Shown here: positions 52,436 to 61,359 of the stretch, piece by piece | Numbering within the stretch: position 1 is the stretch's first letter | How the letters are laid out: each line of letters starts with the position of its first letter | Source: Nitrospirota bacterium | GTDB lineage: Bacteria; Nitrospirota; Nitrospiria; Nitrospirales; Nitrospiraceae | Assembly (NCBI GenBank): GCA_004296885.1 | Contig: SCVN01000015.1 | Coordinates: 288,076 to 352,075, forward strand | DNA length: 64,000 nt | Direction of reading: 5' to 3' | Notes under the pieces: model-generated | Seen by the model: the letters and a program-made list of their open reading frames with translations, nothing else | Told to the model about the DNA's origin: nothing | Database searches by the model: none | Made by a program: the position numbers and the translations under genes

Positions 52436-54202
52436 ATGCTCTCCGTAAAACTTTATAGGCCCACTGCCACACTTGGGCGTTCACTATCATTGCTCGTGGC
52501 GATGGTGCTGCCCCTTTCCGCTTCATCTTCCCTGGCGCGGACCCTCGTGCTGGACGGCGGCCTGGCTTCCACATTCCACGTCACCGATCGGGCACTGCTC
52601 GGCATGCCGACCGGGATCGAACAGTTCTCCTACTTCGTCGTGCCGCCCCCCACGATCGCCACAAAGACCTCCAAGCAAACCGTGTCGAATTACCGCTATG
52701 CGGCCCAACCCAAACCCTCGTCGGTCCAAGAGGACACCGATCCCTACGGGAACCGGACCGTGAAGCTGACTTGGCTGGCCCCTGCCGGCGAAATCCAGAT
52801 TACCAGCGACTACGATGTCCGTGCCTCGGTGGATTTTGCGCCTCTGCCTATGGCCGCCCCCTACCCGCTCCCGACCAGAAGTCTGCCGCGCGACGTCGCC
52901 CAATATCTGCAGCCTTCGGAACAGGTGCAATCACAGGACCAGGAAATCCGTTCCCTGGCGGCCGAACTCGTCAAGGGCGCGACAACGGAACAGGAAGCGG
53001 TGACCAAGATTCTCTACTGGGTGGTGGACCACCTGCATTACCAACTGGAGCCGGCCGGCTACGATGCGCTGCTGACCAAGCGCGAAGGGAAAGGTAATTG
53101 CCAGAACTACTCGCACCTGTCGGCCGCCCTGCTACGCGCCGCGGGCATTCCCGCTCGCATGGTGCGGGGCCGGACGCTCGACAAGGCCTGGGAAGTGGAC
53201 GAAGGCAACGGCAAACGACGCTGGACCAGCCGCTGGGCGGCGGGCCGCCATGCCTGGATCGAGATCTACCATCCGGACCAGGGCTGGCTCATGTATGACA
53301 GTCAGGCCTATCACCTCTTCGTCTCCACCCGCTTCATTCGCATGGAAGTGGGCCCGGACAACAAGGCCGTGCATACCGACGGGTTGATGTCCTGGCGCAG
53401 CCGCAGCAACGAACAGCCCAAGATTCTGGACATACGAGTGGAGGCGGAATTTTCCCAAGATCAGGACGTCGTCAAAGCCCAGCGCGTGGATGCGGCCCCG
53501 CAGAAGCTGCTCTATGCACCGAATTTGACGGGGGCCACTGTCCCGCCGCCCCCCGTACCGGTGCTTCCTCCTCCTGCCCCACCGACGCCCCCGCCGGCCG
53601 CTAAACTGAAACCGTCAGACTTCGACTTTCCGGTCGTGTTTGGAAACCTTGAATTCCCGAGCGAGATTCGACTGTTTGAGCCGGTCAAGCAAGAGGAAGG
53701 CGGCCAGTTTTCGATGGAGGGGAGCTATGTCGTCGAGACCGCCGAGTATGTGTCCGGGGATCAACTCTATGCGCAAGCGCTCGAACCGGAGCGCCCCGTC
53801 CTGGTAAAGGATTTTTCGCTGGCTCTGCATCGGTTCGGAGGAGACCAGGGTGACTTGTGGGTGGAGATTTACGACGAGGGCGGAGACGGGCCAGGGAAAC
53901 TCGTCGCCAAGAGCCGCCCGGTACGGGCGTCGGCCATCCGCACCCCGCCCAACCGCTACGCATGGGTCCCCTTCTCCTTCGAGGGCACGAACACGATCTT
54001 GCCGGCCGGCCGGCACTGGATTCTCCTCCGCCAGAACGGGGACGCCATCGTGAACTGGTTTTATTTGTATGGAAAAGTCGTGAGCCCGGAGGATGGCACG
54101 AGGACCAGGCCGAAGGAGGCCAAGGGGCCGGCCTGGAATCAGATTCTGAACATCGAATTCAACTTCCGGCTGCGGGGACTGGTGTCGCTCAGGGATTCTT
54201 AA
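52436..54202 (+). CDS. Periplasmic transglutaminase-like cysteine protease family protein
   Basis: 588 residues from ATG 52436; an upstream in-frame extension lacks a signal. Signal peptide (LGRSLSLLVAMVLPLSASSSLA). A beta-rich N-domain (~30-170), a transglutaminase core with Cys222 in GKGNCQNYSHLSAALLRAAGIP, His272 in GRHAWIEIYHPDQGW and Asp288 in LMYDSQ, a Pro-rich hinge (~370-390, PPPPVPVLPPPAPPTPPP) and a C-terminal jelly-roll-like domain. The triad is intact, so it could be a protease or a cross-linker. Divergent from the RTX exporter and convergent with RTX gene 1, it is a candidate processor of the RTX proteins, by analogy with LapG-LapA. Its 3' 148 bp is duplicated at 61185. Confidence 0.82.
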   Translation: MLSVKLYRPTATLGRSLSLLVAMVLPLSASSSLARTLVLDGGLASTFHVTDRALLGMPTGIEQFSYFVVPPPTIATKTSKQTVSNYRYAAQPKPSSVQEDTDPYGNRTVKLTWLAPAGEIQITSDYDVRASVDFAPLPMAAPYPLPTRSLPRDVAQYLQPSEQVQSQDQEIRSLAAELVKGATTEQEAVTKILYWVVDHLHYQLEPAGYDALLTKREGKGNCQNYSHLSAALLRAAGIPARMVRGRTLDKAWEVDEGNGKRRWTSRWAAGRHAWIEIYHPDQGWLMYDSQAYHLFVSTRFIRMEVGPDNKAVHTDGLMSWRSRSNEQPKILDIRVEAEFSQDQDVVKAQRVDAAPQKLLYAPNLTGATVPPPPVPVLPPPAPPTPPPAAKLKPSDFDFPVVFGNLEFPSEIRLFEPVKQEEGGQFSMEGSYVVETAEYVSGDQLYAQALEPERPVLVKDFSLALHRFGGDQGDLWVEIYDEGGDGPGKLVAKSRPVRASAIRTPPNRYAWVPFSFEGTNTILPAGRHWILLRQNGDAIVNWFYLYGKVVSPEDGTRTRPKEAKGPAWNQILNIEFNFRLRGLVSLRDS

Positions 54203-54219
54203 ACTCGCCGCAGTCTGCC
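54072..54219. repeat. 148-bp direct repeat, copy 1 (3' end of the transglutaminase-like gene)
   Basis: Identical to 61185-61332 except for two substitutions. It runs from within the last 44 codons through the stop to 17 bp beyond, ending 18 bp before the RTX gene 1 stop. Confidence 0.95.
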
Positions 54220-54237
54220 CTTGAAGTCCGGTCTGTC

Positions 54238-57200
54238 TTAATCGTCATCCCGCCGATAGTCCCGATCCCACGCCGCAGCCAGAATCGGGTCGAGCAAGTG
54301 CGGCATCGCCGCAGGCAACCCGCCACTGGATGGCAGCGGGGCGAAGGAGGCCATCGCCTGTCGCAGCTGATCGACGTCCTTATCCTCCAGCTTCCACCCG
54401 TCGTCGGTCCGGAACTCCTCCACATGGTTTTTCTTGCTGCTATACCAATCGGTCACGGTCAGCGAGTCGTTGGACCCGGCGCCGCCTAGGATCGAGACCA
54501 CCAGGTTATTCCCGTCGCGAGCAAACCAGAGGTCGCGGAATGAGATCCCGGCACCGAACTGCACCGTGTCAGCCTGATTGTTAGACAAGCCGACCAGCTG
54601 GTCCTGGCCGTCGCCGCGGCCGAAGAGAATCGTATCCTGGCCATCGCCTGAATCCAACCGGTCGTTGCCCGCCCCGCCGGCCAACACATCTTCCCCTTGA
54701 CCGCCGCCCAGGAGGTCATCGCCCGAGCCGCCGTCCAAAGAATCCCGGCCCTGTCCGCCGGAGAGCGTATCGTTGTCGTCTCCGCCGGCTAGGATATCCT
54801 CCCCCTGACCGCCATTGAGAATGTCCTCGCCGCATCCTCCGTCCAAATAATCCCGCCCCTGGCCGCCATTGAGGATATCGTCGCCGCCCTCGCCATAGAC
54901 TTTGTCGCCGCCTTTGCCGGCATAGACAATATCGTTGCCGGTGCCAGCATAGATCTGGTCGTTGCCCTTCTGGGAATAAATGATGTCGTCATTCCGGCCC
55001 GTCCGAATGATATCACTCGCTTTCGTGCCATACGTGGTCAGGGTTTGGATGGTCAGGTCGGTCAGCGACGCCGTGTGTCCATCGGCGAAGGTAAACGAGT
55101 CGATGGGCGAGGTATTGCCAGCGCCCAGGGTGATATCCATCCCCTGACCGGCCGTTTCACTTCCGCAGGCGTCCAAGAACCGCAGTTGCGCGACCGTCTC
55201 GCCCGCGATCTGCGCCAGCCGGACGACGGTGTTGTCGAAGGAGATGCCCGAACCGAAGGCCACCGCATCGGTCCCCCCCGCATCCGACACCCGATCCAAC
55301 CCGTCGCCCAGATTATAGGCAAACCGGTCGTCGCCCAGGCCGCCGGTCAGCTGGTCGTTGCCCGTCCCGCCGGTAAGGATATCGTTGCCTGCGCCGCCGT
55401 CGAGGCTGTCGCTCCCTGCTCCGCCGGCCAATACGTTGGCATTCGCGTCGCCGGTGAGGTTGTCGTCAAAGGCCGAACCGGTCACATTCTCGACACCGGA
55501 CAGGGAATCGGCGCCGTCGGCCCCCGAGGCGATGCCGATATCGAGGTTCACGATCACGCCGCCGCCCGCGTTCTCATAGGTGGCCGTATCGATCCCGATC
55601 CCGCCATCCAGCAGATCGTTGCCGGTCCCGCCTTCCAGCAGATCATTGTCCCCCTCGCCGAACAGGCAGTCGTCGCCCCCGCCGCCCCGCAGGACATCGT
55701 CGCCGCTCCCGCCGAAAAGACAGTTGTCGTTCGCATCCCCGGTCAGCTGATCGCTGAAAGCCGATCCGGCTACATTCTCGATGCCGCTGAGCGTATCGGT
55801 GCCATCAGCACCAGAAGCCATGCCGGCGCCCAGGTTGACGGTCACGCTCCCAGCTGCATCGGCATAGAAAGCCGTATCCATTCCCGTGCCGCCGATCAGC
55901 TGGTCGTCACCCGACCCACCGGCCAGCGTATCGTTGCCCGCACCACCATCCAGGGCGTTACCGCCCGCATCGCCGGCAAGCAAGTCGTCAAAGTTGGAGC
56001 CGGTGACATTCTCGATACCGGAGAGTGTGTCGGTGCCATCCGCGCCCGTCGCAACCCCTGTGCCGAGGTTCACGGTGACCCCACCGGCCGCCGTTGCATA
56101 GGACGCGGTGTCGGTACCGGCACCGCCCAGCAGCGCATCATCGCCTGCGCCACCATCCAGCAGGTCATCTCCCGCGCCACCATCCAGCACATTGGTGTTG
56201 GCGTCACCGCTGAGGCTGTCGTCGAAATTCGCCCCCGTGACATTCTCGATGCCGCTGAGCGTATCGGCCCCGTCGGCCCCGGCCGCGGTGCCGGCCACCA
56301 AGTTGACGGTCATCCCACCGGAGGCCGCCGCATAGGAAGCCGTGTCGTTGCCCGTGCCCCCAATCAGGGTGTCGTCGCCCAGGCCGCCCGTCAGCGTGTC
56401 GTTCCCCGCGCCGCCGTCCAACACGTTCGCACTCGCATTGCCGGTCAAGCTGTCGCCAAAATCGGAGCCCGTAACATTCTCAATACCCGAGAGGGTATCG
56501 CTCCCATCGGCCCCGGTCGCGGCACCAGTGCTCAGGTCTACCGCAACGCTTCCCGTCGCTCCCGCATAGGAGGCCGCATCCGTCCCGTCACCGCCCACAA
56601 GCGTATCGTCTCCCAAACCGCCTGCGAGGAGATCGTCGCCGGCGTCTCCATCGAGCGTATCGTTGCCGCCTCCCCCCTGGAGCAGGTTGGCGTTGTCGTC
56701 GCCCGTCAATTGGTCATCAAACGACGAGCCCACCACATTTTCGACCCCGTTGAGCGTATCATCGCCGTCCGCGCCCGTGGCAATGCCAGCGCCGAGATTG
56801 ACGATGACACTGCCGGCCGCGTGCTCGTAGCTTGCCGTATCGATCCCTATCCCGCCATCCAGCAGATCGTTGCCGGTCCCACCATCCAGCAGATCGTTGC
56901 CGCCCTCACCGTGCAAGCAATCGTCGCCCGCCCCGCCGATCAGCACATCGTCCCCATCTCCGCCAAAGAAACAGTTGTCATTTGCGTCGCCGATGATCAG
57001 ATCGGCCAAATTGCTACAGTAGACATGTTCGATCCCAACCAACGTGTCGGTGCCGTCCGCCCCGACCGCCGTCCCGGCGCTGAGGTCCACGGTGACACCA
57101 CCTGGCGCGTCGGCGTAGCTGACCGAATCCGTCCCGGCCCCGCCGTCGATGTAGTCGTCTCCCGCGCCACCCACCAACGTGTCGTCACCGGCGCCGCCGT

Positions 57201-60200
57201 AGAGCTGATCATTGCCCGTACCGCCGTCCAGGGTGTCGTTGCCCGCGCCGCCGTCCATGTAGTCGTTGCCATCCCCCGCATTCACGACGTCGTCACGGTC
57301 GTCATACACCAACACGTCGTTGCCCGCCGTCGGAACGTTCACGAGGTCCAAAAGCTGGGGCCTCGGCCCGTCGGTGAAGCAGACCATGGAAACGCCCAAT
57401 GAACCGTGCACGCCGGTGGGATCGAAGTCGAGGATGCGCACTGCGTCCCCACCGGTCCCGACCTGAATCGTCAGGATATGATTCTGAACGTCGTTGGTGA
57501 AGGTCAGATCGTTCTGCGTGATCCCCGAGCCAAAGTAGATATGATTGCCGGCGCCAGGGGCCGGCACGTCCCGGATCGTATCCACCCCATCGCCGAGGTT
57601 GAACCAGTAGGTATCGTGGCCCGCGCCGCCGAGCAGCGTATCGTTGCCGGCCCCGCCATAGAATGAATCGTTCCCGGCTCCGCCGTCGAGCGTATCGTCT
57701 CCCGCCTGCCCGTACAACGTGTCGGCGCCATCTCCACCGGCCAATGTGTCGTTGCCCGCGCCGCCACTCAAGGTATTGCTGCCGCCATCGCCCGTGAGTT
57801 GATCGTCGAACGCCGAGCCAGTCACATTTTCGATCCCGCTGAGCGTATCGTTGCTGTCTGCCCCTGTGGCCGTACCCGCACCCAAATTCACGTTGACGCT
57901 ACCCGCTGCCCCCGCGTAAGACGCCATGTCAACGCCTGCGCCGCCAATCAACGTATCGTCGCCGAGGCCGCCCGTAAGTACGTCGTTGCCCGCCCCGCCG
58001 TCCAGAACGTTGTTGCCGCTATCACCGGTGAGCTGATCGTCGAACTCGGAGCCGGTCACGTTCTCGATGCCAGACAACGTATCGCTGCCATCGGCACCCG
58101 TAGCGGTGCCAGTCGAGAGATACACAGAGACGCCGCCGCTGGCCCCCACGTAAGAAGCCGTGTCGGTGCCCGCCCCACCGACTAACGTGTCATCGCCCAG
58201 GCCGCCAATTAACGTATCGTTGCCGTCGTCGCCGAAGAGCTGGTCATTGCCCGTATTGCCATCCAGGGTGTCATTGCCGCCGCCCCCATGCACAATGTCG
58301 TTCCCAGCCAGCGCATCCACCACATCGTCGGTATTGCCGTAATTCAGCACATCGTCGCCGGGTGTCGGCGTCGGCGTGACCAGATCGGCCACATTGGCCG
58401 TTGAGCCATCGGCGAAGCCAACCGTTGTCACACCCAGGTTTCCGATCCCGATGGTCGGGTCGAAATTCAGGATGCGCACGGCATCCCCACCGGTCCCGAC
58501 ATTGATGGTCAACGTATGGGCTGCGGCGTCGTGCAGGAAGGTCAGATCGTTCTGCGTGATCCCTGCGCCGAAGATCAAGTGATTGCCTGCGCCGGGCACC
58601 GCCGTGTCCGTGAGGGTATCCACGCCGTCCCCGAGATTGAAGCGGTAGGTATCATCCCCGGCGCCGCCGATAAGACTGTCGTTGCCAGTTCCGCCATGCA
58701 ACGTGTCGTTGCCCGCCCCACCATCGAGGATGTTGCTCCCGCTATCGCCGGTCAGGGCGTCGTTGAAGGCTGAGCCGGTGACATTCTCGATACCCGAGAG
58801 CTGGTCGGTCCCTGCTCCGCCGGTCGCTTGATTCGAAGCTGCAGATAGGTTGACGGTCACCGCGCTCGTCGCGGTTGCATAGGAGGCCGTATCCGTTCCC
58901 GCCCCTCCCTGGAGGTTGTCGTTGCCCGTCCCGCCATCGAGCAGGTCGGCCCCGGCATCCCCCGAGAGGGTGTCGTTGCCGGCTCCCCCGAGCAGTTGGT
59001 CGTTCCCGTCCCCGCCGTAGAGGGTGTCGTGCCAATTGCCGCCATCCAGCGTGTCATCGCCCCCGCCCCCGGCCAGCACATCGGCCCCGTTGTTCCCGAC
59101 CAGCACGTTGGCATTCGCATCGCCGCTGATGCTATCGTCCACGTTCGACCCGATGACGTTCTCGATATTGACCAGCCGATCGGTGCCGATCTGACTGAAC
59201 GCCCCGCCGCTCGACGCCGAGCCGACTCCCGACCCGTTCAACCCCACCGACACGCCAACGCTCCCGTTTCCACTGCCCTGTGCCCGGGAATAGTCCACCG
59301 TATCGATCCCGTCCCCGCCGTCCAGGTAATTGTTGATGTTGCGGGAATAGTCGCTGATGAGCGTGTCGTTGTAGGCCGAGCCGATCACATACTCGATGCT
59401 GGAGAGACTGTCTGTCCCGTCCGCCCCGGTCGCGACACCATCGTTCAAGTTCACCGTGACGCTGCCGGCCGCCCCCACATAAGAGGCCGTATCCTCCCGC
59501 ACCCCGCCGATCAGGGAGTCGTTCCCCAGCCCGCCGATGAATGTCGTGTACAAGTCCCCGCCGATCAGCGTGTCGTTGCCGGCTCCCCCGTCCAACACGT
59601 CGCTGCCCCAACTGCCGCCGTAGAGCACATTGTTCCCGCCATCGCCCGTCAACCGGTCGTCGAAGGCCGAGCCCGTCACATTTTCAATCCCGCTGAGTGT
59701 ATCGGTGCCGTTTGCCCCGCTTACCATGCCGGTTTGCAGATTGACCGTCACCGATCCCGTGGCACTTGCATAGGAAGCCGTGTCCACCCCGTCACCGCCC
59801 AGGAGCGTATCGCTCCCTGCCCCGCCATCCAACGTGTCGTTGCCCGCCCCCCCATCGAGCAGGTCATCGCCCGCCCCGCCGGCCAGCACGTTGGCCTGCC
59901 CATCGCCGGTCAGGGTGTCATTGAAATTCGAGCCGGTGAGATTTTCGATCCCGGTCAGCTGATCCGTGCCCGCGCCCCCCGTGGCCTGTGGCCCGACAAG
60001 GCCAAGGTTCACCGTCACGCCAGCCGTGGCATCCGCATAGCTCGCCATGTCGGTGCCGATCCCTCCATCGAGACTGTCATCACCTAGCCCGCCACTGAGT
60101 GTGTCGGTGCCATCGCCGCCCAGGAGCTGGTCATTGCCGGCGTCCCCGCTGAGGCTGTCATTGCCCGCGCCACCGTCAAGTATGTCCTCCCCGGTACCGC

Positions 60201-60762
60201 CACTGAGGGCATCGTTCTCGGTGCCCCCGATCAGCTGGTCGTTGCCATCCCCGCCCTGCAGCTGGTCGTTCCCGGTTCCGCCGTCGAGCGTATCGTCGCC
60301 GCCCCCCCCGGCGAGCGCATCGTTGCCCCCGCGCCCGGTCAGCACGTTGGCCCCTGCATCACCACTGAGATTGTCGTCGAAGTTCGACCCGATGACGTTC
60401 TCGATGTTGTAAAGCGTATCGTTGCCGATCCAACTTTGCGCACCGGCACTCGATGCCCCGCCCGCCCCCGCCCCGTTCAGTCCCACCGACACGCCGACGC
60501 TCCCGTTCCCGCTGGCCCGCGTCCCGGTGTAGTCCACCGTATCCACCCCGGCGCCGCCGTCGAGCACGTCGTTGCCAGCGGAAAACCATTCGGTGATACC
60601 ACCGCCGTCTCCCACCAGTGTGTCATTGCCCGCACCGCCGTTGAGCTGGTCAGTACCGGGCCCGCCGGTCAGGGTATCGTTACCTTCCAGGCCATTAATC
60701 TGATCGTCACCAAATGTCCCGAGCAGATTGTCGTCGCCAGTAGTTCCGTCAATGGTCGCCAT
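54238..60762 (-). CDS. Giant RTX repeat protein 1, type I secreted
   Basis: 2174 residues, no Sec signal. Almost entirely RTX Ca2+-binding nonapeptides (GGxGxDxLx; e.g. LDGGAGNDTLDGG) in blocks, alternating with about 15 copies of a ~45-residue beta module (TDTASYxxAxGxVTVNL, then GADGTDTLSGIENVTGS), giving a ~234-bp DNA period. HCBP-related beta domains sit at ~707-796, ~1047-1137 and ~1811-1904. The C-terminus (~2054-2174; FRDLWFARDGNNLVVSILGG, TVTDWY, EEFRTDDGW, QLRQAM) is the secretion-signal region. Exported by the HlyB/HlyD pair, it should fold in external Ca2+. Unusually it has about eight Cys. No adhesive or enzymatic domain was recognised. Confidence 0.92.
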   Translation of the reverse strand: MATIDGTTGDDNLLGTFGDDQINGLEGNDTLTGGPGTDQLNGGAGNDTLVGDGGGITEWFSAGNDVLDGGAGVDTVDYTGTRASGNGSVGVSVGLNGAGAGGASSAGAQSWIGNDTLYNIENVIGSNFDDNLSGDAGANVLTGRGGNDALAGGGGDDTLDGGTGNDQLQGGDGNDQLIGGTENDALSGGTGEDILDGGAGNDSLSGDAGNDQLLGGDGTDTLSGGLGDDSLDGGIGTDMASYADATAGVTVNLGLVGPQATGGAGTDQLTGIENLTGSNFNDTLTGDGQANVLAGGAGDDLLDGGAGNDTLDGGAGSDTLLGGDGVDTASYASATGSVTVNLQTGMVSGANGTDTLSGIENVTGSAFDDRLTGDGGNNVLYGGSWGSDVLDGGAGNDTLIGGDLYTTFIGGLGNDSLIGGVREDTASYVGAAGSVTVNLNDGVATGADGTDSLSSIEYVIGSAYNDTLISDYSRNINNYLDGGDGIDTVDYSRAQGSGNGSVGVSVGLNGSGVGSASSGGAFSQIGTDRLVNIENVIGSNVDDSISGDANANVLVGNNGADVLAGGGGDDTLDGGNWHDTLYGGDGNDQLLGGAGNDTLSGDAGADLLDGGTGNDNLQGGAGTDTASYATATSAVTVNLSAASNQATGGAGTDQLSGIENVTGSAFNDALTGDSGSNILDGGAGNDTLHGGTGNDSLIGGAGDDTYRFNLGDGVDTLTDTAVPGAGNHLIFGAGITQNDLTFLHDAAAHTLTINVGTGGDAVRILNFDPTIGIGNLGVTTVGFADGSTANVADLVTPTPTPGDDVLNYGNTDDVVDALAGNDIVHGGGGNDTLDGNTGNDQLFGDDGNDTLIGGLGDDTLVGGAGTDTASYVGASGGVSVYLSTGTATGADGSDTLSGIENVTGSEFDDQLTGDSGNNVLDGGAGNDVLTGGLGDDTLIGGAGVDMASYAGAAGSVNVNLGAGTATGADSNDTLSGIENVTGSAFDDQLTGDGGSNTLSGGAGNDTLAGGDGADTLYGQAGDDTLDGGAGNDSFYGGAGNDTLLGGAGHDTYWFNLGDGVDTIRDVPAPGAGNHIYFGSGITQNDLTFTNDVQNHILTIQVGTGGDAVRILDFDPTGVHGSLGVSMVCFTDGPRPQLLDLVNVPTAGNDVLVYDDRDDVVNAGDGNDYMDGGAGNDTLDGGTGNDQLYGGAGDDTLVGGAGDDYIDGGAGTDSVSYADAPGGVTVDLSAGTAVGADGTDTLVGIEHVYCSNLADLIIGDANDNCFFGGDGDDVLIGGAGDDCLHGEGGNDLLDGGTGNDLLDGGIGIDTASYEHAAGSVIVNLGAGIATGADGDDTLNGVENVVGSSFDDQLTGDDNANLLQGGGGNDTLDGDAGDDLLAGGLGDDTLVGGDGTDAASYAGATGSVAVDLSTGAATGADGSDTLSGIENVTGSDFGDSLTGNASANVLDGGAGNDTLTGGLGDDTLIGGTGNDTASYAAASGGMTVNLVAGTAAGADGADTLSGIENVTGANFDDSLSGDANTNVLDGGAGDDLLDGGAGDDALLGGAGTDTASYATAAGGVTVNLGTGVATGADGTDTLSGIENVTGSNFDDLLAGDAGGNALDGGAGNDTLAGGSGDDQLIGGTGMDTAFYADAAGSVTVNLGAGMASGADGTDTLSGIENVAGSAFSDQLTGDANDNCLFGGSGDDVLRGGGGDDCLFGEGDNDLLEGGTGNDLLDGGIGIDTATYENAGGGVIVNLDIGIASGADGADSLSGVENVTGSAFDDNLTGDANANVLAGGAGSDSLDGGAGNDILTGGTGNDQLTGGLGDDRFAYNLGDGLDRVSDAGGTDAVAFGSGISFDNTVVRLAQIAGETVAQLRFLDACGSETAGQGMDITLGAGNTSPIDSFTFADGHTASLTDLTIQTLTTYGTKASDIIRTGRNDDIIYSQKGNDQIYAGTGNDIVYAGKGGDKVYGEGGDDILNGGQGRDYLDGGCGEDILNGGQGEDILAGGDDNDTLSGGQGRDSLDGGSGDDLLGGGQGEDVLAGGAGNDRLDSGDGQDTILFGRGDGQDQLVGLSNNQADTVQFGAGISFRDLWFARDGNNLVVSILGGAGSNDSLTVTDWYSSKKNHVEEFRTDDGWKLEDKDVDQLRQAMASFAPLPSSGGLPAAMPHLLDPILAAAWDRDYRRDDD

Positions 60763-61184
60763 GAAGTCCTCCCCAGGGACCGATTAGCCCACGGCAAGAC
60801 AGCCCGCGGCCTATACCGCGGATCGAGAGAAACTGCGAGAAATCAATGCTGTTCGAATATTGAGGTGGTAGCGGATGGGACAACTGGCACTGGTCCTTGG
60901 AGAATGGCTAGGAACCACCACGTTGCTCCCCCAGTTGAGCCGTCAGACAGGCCGAAGAATTAAGAATGCTTTTAAGGAAAAAACTGTAAGACTCTAAGGG
61001 TATCCTCCTAACGAGTCAAGAAAATAAATTGCCACTTCGAGTGTGGATTGTACCTATTCATAACAGGTAGAGACAGGATAGGAACAGCCACAAACACAAT
61101 GCAACGAGCAAATTCTCAGCGTCCTCATCTCTGGGCCTGGGATTAGGCGATTGGTTGCGGTCGTTTACGGCTTTGCGGGAGGCT
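60763..61184. other. Non-coding gap upstream of RTX gene 1
   Basis: AT-richer than the surroundings. It contains the RTX gene 1 promoter and a ~220-nt leader; no ORF with recognisable features. To its right lies the transglutaminase fragment (61185-61315) and the RTX gene 2 3' end. Confidence 0.6.
60991..61019 (-). promoter_or_regulatory. Sigma-70 promoter for RTX gene 1
   Basis: TTGACT (61014-61019), 17-bp spacer, TAGAGT (60991-60996) on the minus strand, with AT-rich DNA just upstream (ATTTATTTTC) like an UP element. Start near 60984. Confidence 0.55.
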
Positions 61185-61315
61185 GAAAAGTCGTGAGCCC
61201 GGAGGATGGCACGAGGACCAGGCCGAAGGAGGCCACGGGGCCGGCCTGGAATCAAATTCTGAACATCGAATTCAACTTCCGGCTGCGGGGACTGGTGTCG
61301 CTCAGGGATTCTTAA
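61185..61315 (+). pseudogene. Duplicated 3' fragment of the transglutaminase-like gene
   Basis: Reads in frame from KVVSPEDGTRTRPKEA to the same C-terminus RGLVSLRDS and TAA as the intact gene at 54202, with one residue changed (Lys to Thr after EA). The rest of the gene is missing. The duplicate continues 17 bp past the stop and ends just before the RTX gene 2 3' end, exactly the position of copy 1 beside RTX gene 1. Confidence 0.9.
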
Positions 61316-61332
61316 ACTCGCCGCAGTCTGCC
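61185..61332. repeat. 148-bp direct repeat, copy 2
   Basis: Matches 54072-54219 with two substitutions in 148 bp, while the adjacent RTX 3' coding ends have diverged strongly. Confidence 0.95.
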
Positions 61333-61359
61333 TGCGCCGCGCCTTCCGTTCGGCCTATC

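Noticed and set aside
55045..57402. Long open frame (785 codons) opposite RTX gene 1, and similar shorter ones opposite RTX gene 2
   Set aside because: They mirror the periodic RTX repeats in an antisense frame, have no start signal or recognisable domain, and vanish where the repeats end.
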